This document shows positions 16,659-24,699 of a DNA stretch of 64,000 nt, piece after piece. The first letter of the stretch is position 1; each line of letters begins with the position of its first letter. This stretch comes from an uncultured Monoglobus sp. GTDB lineage: Bacteria > Bacillota > Clostridia > Monoglobales > Monoglobaceae. Under the pieces are notes generated by a model. That model had not been told where the DNA came from and did no database searches. It saw only the letters and a list, made by a program, of their open reading frames with translations. A program made the translations under genes and the position numbers. The DNA is taken from positions 1-64,000 of the forward strand of contig CANQMT010000012.1 of assembly GCA_947625055.1 (NCBI GenBank). Direction: 5' to 3'.

Positions 16659-19600
16659 ATGTTTAGAAGACGACTGCTCAGTTTGACGCTTGTTTTGGCT
16701 CTTGTTGTTTCGGCTATGCCCGCGGTTTTTGCCGCGGGAGAAGAAGGCGGAGATGATCTGCAGTTCCCGATAGTTGAAAATTTTGCGGATATGTATAATG
16801 CGGGAACCGGTGTTCCTGCTTATAGCGCGGCCGCTAAAAAGGGTTTTGTCACAAGATATTCCGGCGCTATCATGCCTCCCGGCGAGGAGCGCAGCGTTGC
16901 CGGTACCATGTTCCGAGAAATATCGGCCGACGGCGTCAGCGTTACGGAACCTACTACAGGCAAATATTGCTACCACGATGATGAGTACAATTTTAATCAC
17001 GGCGGACTCATTTACAGAGCCGATGTGCCTCCCGGAGCCTATCACCTTGAAGTTGTGCTCGGGGGCGGCTCCACCCGCGACAACACGTTGGTTCAGCCGA
17101 CCGGAATGGAATACGAAAGGATCAGAAGAACGTCGGCCTGGGATGACGCCGGCAGCGTTACCCGAAACACTTCGGTAATATGGTCGGAAAATAACACTAA
17201 ATGGAGTTATGATTTTGCCACCGGTCAGGATTTTATCGAGATAGAGATAGAGCCAGCAAAGCTTCCGACATCCGCCGATCCTCAGACCGTCACTGTGAAA
17301 TCAATTTCGATAATCCCGATCGCCCCGGCTGACGCCGGAGACAAGGCTACCATATTTATCTTGGGCGGTTCGACCGAGAAATCTTATACCAACGCGTCCT
17401 CGTATTCCTCCTGGGGACAGGTACTTGATTATTATATCGACCCGGACAAAGCCGAAGTGGTGAACTATTCTATGGGCGGCAGAAGCATGAAAAGAAGCTA
17501 TGTCGAGGGCAGATTTAACGATATTCTCTTGACCGGAAAAACGGGCGACTATGTTTTCCTCACGTCGGCGCAGGGCGATGAGGCAGACGGACACAGCAGG
17601 TTTGACAGAGGCCTGAATTACGGCTCGCTGTCACAGAATAACGAGCTTTACAAAAAGTGGCTTGATATGTATATAACCGCGATTAAAGCGAGGGGAATGC
17701 ACCCGATCTTGGTTTCGGCCGTTCCGAGAGGAAACGGATTTTCTCTTGAGGGCGCGGATAAGCCCAACGGATTTAATCCCGACTCTACCGGAATTATGCG
17801 CGAGACCGCGAAGGCTGATCCCGAAGTCGGATATATCGGCGTTTATGAGGGCGTTAAGGACTATGTTGGCAAACTCGGCGAGAATGAGAGCAAATATATA
17901 TTCAGCTCTTACGAGGCCGGAGAGACGCCCGCCGAGAATTCCGCCAACGGCGTTTCCAACTGGGACGGAACGACATATAAGGAGTCCGCGGCCAAGCAGT
18001 TCGCGAGAATAATTATTCAGTATATTTACGACGAGGCGATGTCCGGAACCGATGAGTATACCAGCAAGGAGTTTATGAAGACGCTGCTGTCATACCTAAA
18101 TCCTGAGGCGCAGGAAGCCGCGGAGTTGGGCGACTGGACCGGATTGTTCCCCGAAATGGCTGCCGACGTGAGTCAGGTCGACGTGGCTCCCGGAGCTACC
18201 GCGCTGCCCGAAGAAAATTATTATTACAGAGACAATATTGAAAGGATCCTGCGCGTCGGCGCGATGCACAAGAACAGCGAAAACCTCTTTAAGCCCAACG
18301 ATATAATCACCGTCGGCGAGTTTGCCCGCGGCATGGAAACTGTCTTCGGTTTAAGAGAGGGCACGCTTGGAAGTTATAATCTGACATACGCGCAGCTTCA
18401 GGAGAAATACGGACCCGAGGTTGAGGCCCAAGCGTCGGCGGCAGAGGCTGCCGTTCCCGGCGAGGGTCAGCACCTTGTCACCGTCAGCCAGTCCGAGGGC
18501 GGAACGATAACGATATATAACGACAGTGAATTTGATTATTCCGATGTTGATGTTACCGAGAATATTACGAGCGGTGGACAGATCGCTGATGATTACTTCA
18601 TGACCGTTACGGCCCCGTCGAACGGCTCGGATCAGTCGCTGCCCGAGAGCTTTGTCAGAGGATTTGACAGCTCGGCAAGCTTTGACAACAAAAACATAAC
18701 GGGTAATTATATTGAGATGAGAAATTCAACGCCCGAAAAGCATATCTCATATTTTTCAAAAGCGAAGGGCAAGCTCATTGTTTACGCGCGTTTTGACGAC
18801 AATAAGTACATCGAGCTTACGAATAATGTGAACGGAACCGTTCAAAGCAAATATCTTAATGACACGACAAACGGAAACGGAAAAACGATTTACGGCACCG
18901 TTGAATTTGACGTTGAACAAAACACGGGATATACTCTTTGGTCTCACGGCGGAACGGGAAGACTGTTCGGCCTGAGGTACTATTCGCTCAACTATCCGCA
19001 AAGTACCGAGTCGCTTGTTGTGGATGACAGAGACGAGATCAGAATAACCGCCGTGGCTGATCCGGGCTATTTGAACGGGGAAATATATATCAACGGCGAG
19101 CCCGTGACCAATGAAAAAGAGCACAGAATTTATGTAGATAAAGACATGGAGGTTTCGGCGACCTATATCAAAGAGCCCGAGTTTGTGGACACCGGCGCGA
19201 TCGCGTCAGACGCCGCCCTGACCCGCGAGGCAATGGGCGCAATACTCTATGACGCGTATCTCGCGAAGTTCGGCAAGGACGACGGCGGGGCATGGAACAA
19301 GGTCGATTATATGACGAACAACAACGGCCTGCCCGCTCCCGGCGACGATAATTATGATCAAAACATGATATATGAGGGAACGCCTTACTTCCCGCTTGTC
19401 GGCTGGGGCGCGCTCACGGATAAGGACGATATTTCGCCGGTGCTGTACGGCAAGGTCAAAGAGGCGTATAACTTAGGTCTTATGCGCAGCGAAAAGGGCA
19501 TCGAGCGCGGCGCGGTAAGCTTCGGCACCGAGCTTGAGCCGAAGGTTGAGGTCACGCGCGCCAAGGCCGCGAAGACTTTGCTGTTCGCTTATATCCTCAC

Positions 19601-20894
19601 ACTGCCGATGAAAGCGGAAAGCCAGACGCTTCAGAACCACGCCGCGGAGACTGCCGAGATCAAGGAGCCGAATCCGGATGTTGCGGCTCTGCCATATCGT
19701 TTGGAGACCACACCCACTCCGGAGCCGACTCCGTATATATCGCCGTCGCCGACTCCCGTGGTAACACCGATACCGCTCAAGGGAGAGAAATGGGACTTTA
19801 ACTCGATTCCCTCAGGCACTGATTATAACGAAAGGAACTCAGATATCTTAAACGCAAACGGAAAAAAGCTGACGGTTAATTACAGGACCGTCTCGAACGA
19901 GGGCGCTGTTTCACCTTCGATATCCGAACGGGCGGAGGGAGACAATTATCTGAAATTTACCGATACCGGAACTTCTCAGGACGGCTGGACATATAAGGCG
20001 GATCCCGCAATTGACTCGGATGTTATTGTGATAGAGCAGGATCTTAATATTGACTCGGCAGCGAAAGACAACATTCTGATGAGATTTTGCGATACGACTG
20101 TTGTCGGTCCCGATAACACATATGTCGGTGAGGACACAAATGACGGCAGATCTTTTGAGATAAAGACCGGAGACGGCGGAGTATTGAGGCTTACGGATTA
20201 TTTCTCACAGGGCGGTACCGATGATAATCCCAAGGCATATGATTATGTTATCCCCGAATTTAATTATTCGCCGGGAGCATGGTTCGGTTTGAGAGTCGAG
20301 TATCATAAAAATGATAATGTTGTCAAGGTATATACCAAGAAAAGCGGAGAAGATTATGTTTTAAACAGAGTAATACCTCTCGCGCAGGGAACAACAAAGG
20401 TCAGCGAAGCCGAAATTCCCCGTTTGAAGATGACAAGTGTGTTATGCGCCACAAGGGGCAGCGGCGCCGCGACAATAGGTGTTGATAATATTTATATCGC
20501 GGAGCTCGACACCGACCCGCAAGAGACGGCGACGCCCGAACCCGAGCCGACGGCGACGCCCGGGGCTGAACCGACCGAGACTCCGGAGCCGACGGCGACC
20601 GTGTCTCCGCAGTCAGGATATGACTACGAATTTGTTAAGGCGCAGTTCGGAACGGACGGCGCGCTCGAGCTTGAGGTTAATTATAACGGCACGGAGGCTG
20701 AGCCTAAGGCAAAGCTTATAATCGGAGTGTACAGCGCGGACGACATCCTTGTCGGAGCGAATATATATGACATAACCGGAACACAGATCGGCGGTCTTGA
20801 CTTTAAAAAGCCCGAAAGCGGCATGGTCAAGCTGTTTATCTGGAGCGGTACTGACGGTATTATGCCGCTCAGCGAAGTTAAAACTGTTGAATAA
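16659..20894 (+). CDS. Secreted CE12-like SGNH protein with SLH-like repeats, active site degenerate
   Basis: 1411-residue exported protein. Signal peptide is residues 1-26 (cut after AVFAA). A beta-sandwich (~95-225) leads into an SGNH fold (~228-455) clearly related to rhamnogalacturonan acetylesterases. However, the usual GDS is GGS (Ser238), the oxyanion Asn is Gly306 (SAQGD) and the catalytic His is Thr439 (DGTTY); Asp436 remains. SLH-like repeats lie at ~521-565, ~848-870 and ~928-980, separated by a split InlB-B-like repeat holding a nested domain. After Thr/Pro-rich linkers come a lectin-like beta domain (~1041-1285) and a ~90-residue C-terminal module also found in the two other secreted proteins here. 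It probably binds rather than hydrolyses, on the cell surface. Activity loss is inferred from the alignment to the paralogue at 24700. Confidence 0.85.
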   Translation: MFRRRLLSLTLVLALVVSAMPAVFAAGEEGGDDLQFPIVENFADMYNAGTGVPAYSAAAKKGFVTRYSGAIMPPGEERSVAGTMFREISADGVSVTEPTTGKYCYHDDEYNFNHGGLIYRADVPPGAYHLEVVLGGGSTRDNTLVQPTGMEYERIRRTSAWDDAGSVTRNTSVIWSENNTKWSYDFATGQDFIEIEIEPAKLPTSADPQTVTVKSISIIPIAPADAGDKATIFILGGSTEKSYTNASSYSSWGQVLDYYIDPDKAEVVNYSMGGRSMKRSYVEGRFNDILLTGKTGDYVFLTSAQGDEADGHSRFDRGLNYGSLSQNNELYKKWLDMYITAIKARGMHPILVSAVPRGNGFSLEGADKPNGFNPDSTGIMRETAKADPEVGYIGVYEGVKDYVGKLGENESKYIFSSYEAGETPAENSANGVSNWDGTTYKESAAKQFARIIIQYIYDEAMSGTDEYTSKEFMKTLLSYLNPEAQEAAELGDWTGLFPEMAADVSQVDVAPGATALPEENYYYRDNIERILRVGAMHKNSENLFKPNDIITVGEFARGMETVFGLREGTLGSYNLTYAQLQEKYGPEVEAQASAAEAAVPGEGQHLVTVSQSEGGTITIYNDSEFDYSDVDVTENITSGGQIADDYFMTVTAPSNGSDQSLPESFVRGFDSSASFDNKNITGNYIEMRNSTPEKHISYFSKAKGKLIVYARFDDNKYIELTNNVNGTVQSKYLNDTTNGNGKTIYGTVEFDVEQNTGYTLWSHGGTGRLFGLRYYSLNYPQSTESLVVDDRDEIRITAVADPGYLNGEIYINGEPVTNEKEHRIYVDKDMEVSATYIKEPEFVDTGAIASDAALTREAMGAILYDAYLAKFGKDDGGAWNKVDYMTNNNGLPAPGDDNYDQNMIYEGTPYFPLVGWGALTDKDDISPVLYGKVKEAYNLGLMRSEKGIERGAVSFGTELEPKVEVTRAKAAKTLLFAYILTLPMKAESQTLQNHAAETAEIKEPNPDVAALPYRLETTPTPEPTPYISPSPTPVVTPIPLKGEKWDFNSIPSGTDYNERNSDILNANGKKLTVNYRTVSNEGAVSPSISERAEGDNYLKFTDTGTSQDGWTYKADPAIDSDVIVIEQDLNIDSAAKDNILMRFCDTTVVGPDNTYVGEDTNDGRSFEIKTGDGGVLRLTDYFSQGGTDDNPKAYDYVIPEFNYSPGAWFGLRVEYHKNDNVVKVYTKKSGEDYVLNRVIPLAQGTTKVSEAEIPRLKMTSVLCATRGSGAATIGVDNIYIAELDTDPQETATPEPEPTATPGAEPTETPEPTATVSPQSGYDYEFVKAQFGTDGALELEVNYNGTEAEPKAKLIIGVYSADDILVGANIYDITGTQIGGLDFKKPESGMVKLFIWSGTDGIMPLSEVKTVE

Positions 20895-20906
20895 TCTTTA
20901 ATATTT

Positions 20907-20935
20907 GAGGCGGTCGTTTATCGGCCGCCTCTTTT
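20907..20935 (+). terminator. Terminator of the first CE12-like gene
   Basis: 10-bp stem GAGGCGGTCG / CGGCCGCCTC with one G-U pair, 5-base loop, then TTTT. Confidence 0.85.
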
Positions 20936-21032
20936 GATGAGTTAAACACGAAAAAATTGCTATAGTATATATCTAAAATATAATTAATAACTTCTCTTTT
21001 CTTTGAATATTTATTGAATTCACTCCAAATGA

Positions 21033-21061
21033 TTGACAAAAAATTAAAGCAGTGCTAAAAT
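21033..21061 (+). promoter_or_regulatory. ABC exporter promoter, apparently giving a leaderless mRNA
   Basis: TTGACA (21033-21038), 17 bases, extended TGC-TAAAAT (21056-21061). The ATG of the first exporter gene begins 8 bases past the -10, at the predicted transcription start. Confidence 0.75.
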
Positions 21062-21068
21062 CGTGTTC

Positions 21069-22823
21069 ATGAAAAAGAACAGAAAAACGCCGGGTATTTA
21101 TACCGGTTTGGCAAAGTACGCGAAAGTTTATATTTTTTGGGCCTTAGCGGCAGTAGCCGCGATGGTTTCTTCATCATGGCTTGAGGTAAAAAAGACCGAT
21201 TATCTGCGTCGAATTGTGGACGCGGCTCAGGCGGGAAGCGTCTCCGAGATCCCGAAGATTTTTTTGTTCGCCCTGCTTTCGATAGCGGGAATAATGGCGG
21301 CCGTTTATATGAGCAGCTTCGCGGCGGGCAAATTTTCGACCGGAATAATCCATGACATAAAGCGCGACAGCGCCGAGCGCATTTCAAGGATCCCGATCGA
21401 CTACATGAACTCGGTGCGCAACGGCGAGATGCTTTCAAAAATGAGCTCTGACGCCGACACAGTTCAGTTTTTCATGGAAAACGACTTTATCAGAATGATC
21501 GAGATCCCCTTTACGTTTGTGTTCTATCTAACGTTTCTGGGCGGGATCAACATTCGGCTGCTCATCGCCTCTATATGCACGGCTCCGGTTTTTGTCGCGG
21601 TCGGCGCCTGCTTTTCGATACCGTTCAAGATAGGCTCGAAAAAATACATGCGCTATCTCGGCCTTGTGAGCAACACGGTTTCGGACATGGTGAGCGGCAT
21701 CTCGGTCGTGAAGTCGTATAATATCGAGGACGAACTCGCCGACAAATATGACGCGGGCATACAAAAGGCGACAAACATGGCCATGGGCAATGACAAGATC
21801 CAGTACCGCGGAATTTTCTTTTTCTCGCTTGCAAGACATGTGCCGCTGTGCATATGCCTGATTTACGGCGGGCTGCTGTGCTTCCGCGGCGAGCTGACGC
21901 TGGGTTCGCTGGTCGCGTTCTCGACGCTGATCAATCAGCTTCTGAACCCGATAATCCGCCTGTCTCAGATGTTTTTTAATTTCCGTTCGGCCGCCGCGTC
22001 TTTGGAGCGTCTGTTCTCAATTCTCAAAGAGCCCGCGGAGCGTGAGGGCGGAATTGTGTCAAACGAGCTTCCCGAAAACGTTCCCGCGATAGAGTTTAAA
22101 GACGCGGCTTTTGAGTATGAGCCCGAAAAGCCGGTGCTGACCGATATTAATTTCAGCGTGAAGGTAGGCGAACAAGTCGGTTTCGCGGGTGCCAGCGGCT
22201 GCGGAAAGAGCACGCTGCTCGGCCTTGTCTGCGGATTTTATAAGCCGAAGTCCGGCAGCGTGTCGATCGGCGGGATCGACATAAACGACAGGGAACTCAA
22301 GTCGACGCGTAGCCTGATCTCGTATGTGTCGCAGGAGGCATATCTGTTCCCGGTGTCGATTTATGATAATATCGCGATGGGCAGACCAAATGCGTCAAAG
22401 GAGGATGTTATCGCCGCGGCGAAGGCGGCGTATGCCCATGATTTTATCATGAAGACCGAGAACGGCTATGGTTCGACCGTGGGCGAGAGGGGCTGCCGCC
22501 TGTCGGGCGGTCAGGTGCAGCGTATCTCGATTGCGCGCGCCATATTGAAAGACGCGCCGATACTGCTGCTCGACGAGGCCACGAGCGCGCTTGACGTAAA
22601 AGCCGAGGCAGAGGTGCAAAAGGCGATCGACAATTTAAGCGTCGGACGGACCGTGCTCGTTGTGGCGCACCGCCTTTCGACAATAAAAGACAGCGACCGA
22701 ATAGCGGTCATCGACGGCGGCGTTATCGCAGAGTGCGGAAAACACAGCGAGCTGATCGCGCTCGGCGGCGTTTACGCGAAGCTTAACAACATCATGGGAG
22801 GTGATCCGGGTGAGAGCGCTTGA
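21069..22823 (+). CDS. ABC exporter, fused membrane and ATPase domains (first subunit)
   Basis: 584-residue type IV (exporter) ABC half-transporter: six membrane segments (~20-320) followed by an ATPase domain. Walker A is GASGCGKSTLLG, the signature is LSGGQVQR (Val where Arg is usual), Walker B ILLLDEATSALD with the catalytic Glu, and the switch His is in VVAHRLST. No Shine-Dalgarno lies upstream; the ATG falls about where the promoter predicts transcription to begin, so the mRNA looks leaderless. It overlaps the next gene by 14 bp and probably pairs with it. Substrate is unknown; it lies between two secreted pectin-related genes. Confidence 0.9.
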   Translation: MKKNRKTPGIYTGLAKYAKVYIFWALAAVAAMVSSSWLEVKKTDYLRRIVDAAQAGSVSEIPKIFLFALLSIAGIMAAVYMSSFAAGKFSTGIIHDIKRDSAERISRIPIDYMNSVRNGEMLSKMSSDADTVQFFMENDFIRMIEIPFTFVFYLTFLGGINIRLLIASICTAPVFVAVGACFSIPFKIGSKKYMRYLGLVSNTVSDMVSGISVVKSYNIEDELADKYDAGIQKATNMAMGNDKIQYRGIFFFSLARHVPLCICLIYGGLLCFRGELTLGSLVAFSTLINQLLNPIIRLSQMFFNFRSAAASLERLFSILKEPAEREGGIVSNELPENVPAIEFKDAAFEYEPEKPVLTDINFSVKVGEQVGFAGASGCGKSTLLGLVCGFYKPKSGSVSIGGIDINDRELKSTRSLISYVSQEAYLFPVSIYDNIAMGRPNASKEDVIAAAKAAYAHDFIMKTENGYGSTVGERGCRLSGGQVQRISIARAILKDAPILLLDEATSALDVKAEAEVQKAIDNLSVGRTVLVVAHRLSTIKDSDRIAVIDGGVIAECGKHSELIALGGVYAKLNNIMGGDPGESA

Positions 22824-24534
22824 GGGTTTTAAAATCTGTTTTTCTATAATCAAAACGCGGCGCGGCATGTACTTTTCAATGGTTGTGCTTGAGGTCGCGT
22901 TCATGTATCTGGCGGACGTGTTTTTCGCGCTGCTCAACCGCGGCGTTGTAAACTCGGTCACTAACATGGACTTCGGCTTGTTCAAGGCGTCGCTGTGGTT
23001 CGCCGCTTTTGCGATGACAGCTTATATATTAAACGTCGTTGTCCGTTTTTTCAAAATCAGGGCGATCCGCCGCATTATGCAGGATATACGGTGCAGACTG
23101 TTTCGGCATATGGAATTTTTGTCTGTCGGTTATTATGAAAAAAATCACAGCGCTGACAGTATTTTCAGGCTCAACAGCAATGTTGAGAACATAAAACGCG
23201 CTTTGGCCAACAGTTTTCCGAACATAGTACACGCGATGCTGGGCGGCGCGGCCTCGTGCGCGTTTATCCTGATGCTTGATTTGAGGCTCGGTCTGCTGTC
23301 GCTCGCTACATGCGTTATAACCTTTGTTATCAACATGAAATTCGCGGCGCCCCTGCGCGGTCTGGGAAAGGAGATCCAAAAAGGCGAGTCGGCGCTGCTC
23401 GCGAGACTGTCAGATCTGCTCGCCGGTTTCAGAATAATAAAACTGTTTGACATTGACGGCTCAAGCGTCAGGCGTTACGCCGAGGCCAATGACAGCGTAG
23501 CCGAAAAAAGAATAAGGCGCATCTCAAAAATGGGCGCGCTCGGCAGCATAAGCAACCTGCTTAACTTCATTAATAACTTTGTGCTGATCACCGCGGGCGC
23601 GGTCATGGCGGCTCTCGGCTATTGTGATTTCGGAACGGTGTTCGCGATACTCAGCGTTCAAGGAAACGTCAGCGGAATGCTGCTGACCTTCGGAACCTCG
23701 TGGGGAATGATGCAGGAGAGCATAGCCGCGGCGGAGCTTATAAACGACATATTATCTGAGGAGCAGGAAACGCGCTCGCCGCTTATCGACAGGAACTCCG
23801 ACCTGAGCCCTGAATATATAAGTTTTGAAGATGTGCGGTTTACCTATGACGACAAGCGTGGACGGGTCATCAACGGCCTGACGCTGACGGCTGATGAGGG
23901 AAAGGTAACGGCGCTTGTCGGCCCAAGCGGAGGAGGAAAGAGTACGTTTATCAAACTCCTCTCCGGATTTTACAAGATCGACAGCGGAAAGATATATTTC
24001 CGCGGGAGGAACATAGACGCTTACTCCTTGTCGGAGCTGAGGAGCATGATCTCGTATGTGCCGCAGGACGCGTATCTGTTTGACACGACAGTGCGCGAGA
24101 ACATAAGCTACGGCAGACCCGGCGCGTCAAATGAGGAAATTATCGAGGCGGCGAAGGCCGCGGGCGCGCACGAGTTTATAAGAGAGATGCCGAAGGGTTA
24201 TGACACGCAGGTCGGCGAGCGCGGCGAGAGTCTGTCAGGCGGACAGCGGCAGCGTATCGCGATCGCCCGAGCATTTTTGAAAAACGCGCCGATACTGCTG
24301 CTCGATGAGGCGACAAGCGCGCTTGACACCGAAAACGAGCTGATCGTTCAGAAAAGCATCGACGCGCTGATGAAAAACCGAACGGTCATCGTGGTGGCCC
24401 ACCGCCTGTCAACGATCGAAAAAGCTGACAAAATTTATGTGCTCGAGCGCGGGCGAGTGACTCAATCCGGTACGCATGAAGAACTAAAAAATGTACCGGG
24501 CACCTATGCCGGACTTGTGAAGCTGGCGCATTAA
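22810..24534 (+). CDS. ABC exporter, fused membrane and ATPase domains (second subunit)
   Basis: 574 residues, same architecture as its neighbour: about six membrane helices (~10-300) and a C-terminal ATPase with Walker A GPSGGGKSTFIK, signature LSGGQRQR, Walker B ILLLDEATSALD and switch His in VVAHRLSTI. Both subunits keep the catalytic Glu, so neither ATP site looks degenerate. A GTG start at 22810 is chosen because GGAGGTGAT lies immediately before it; a GTG at 22801 falls inside that site. Translation is likely coupled to the upstream gene. The pair would export a peptide, lipid or drug; the substrate cannot be told. Confidence 0.9.
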   Translation: MRALEGFKICFSIIKTRRGMYFSMVVLEVAFMYLADVFFALLNRGVVNSVTNMDFGLFKASLWFAAFAMTAYILNVVVRFFKIRAIRRIMQDIRCRLFRHMEFLSVGYYEKNHSADSIFRLNSNVENIKRALANSFPNIVHAMLGGAASCAFILMLDLRLGLLSLATCVITFVINMKFAAPLRGLGKEIQKGESALLARLSDLLAGFRIIKLFDIDGSSVRRYAEANDSVAEKRIRRISKMGALGSISNLLNFINNFVLITAGAVMAALGYCDFGTVFAILSVQGNVSGMLLTFGTSWGMMQESIAAAELINDILSEEQETRSPLIDRNSDLSPEYISFEDVRFTYDDKRGRVINGLTLTADEGKVTALVGPSGGGKSTFIKLLSGFYKIDSGKIYFRGRNIDAYSLSELRSMISYVPQDAYLFDTTVRENISYGRPGASNEEIIEAAKAAGAHEFIREMPKGYDTQVGERGESLSGGQRQRIAIARAFLKNAPILLLDEATSALDTENELIVQKSIDALMKNRTVIVVAHRLSTIEKADKIYVLERGRVTQSGTHEELKNVPGTYAGLVKLAH

Positions 24535-24570
24535 AACAGTGGTATTTTTTGGATTCGCCACTGTTTTTTT
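24535..24570 (+). terminator. Terminator of the ABC exporter operon
   Basis: 8-bp stem AACAGTGG / CCACTGTT with a 15-base T-rich loop, then T7. It starts directly after the stop codon. Confidence 0.88.
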
Positions 24571-24605
24571 GTTATCTGGTATCTTTTATTTTTTAAAACT
24601 GGCTA

Positions 24606-24633
24606 TTGATTTTGCATTATACAATGATATAAT
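24606..24633 (+). promoter_or_regulatory. Promoter of the large pectin esterase gene
   Basis: TTGATT (24606-24611), 16 bases, TATAAT (24628-24633). A second TATAAT at 24639 has no well-placed -35. Confidence 0.6.
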
Positions 24634-24699
24634 TAAAGTATAATATTTGTGCCGTTTTAACAAAATTTACCGATGGCGCACGGAAAAGGAGGAAAATAT

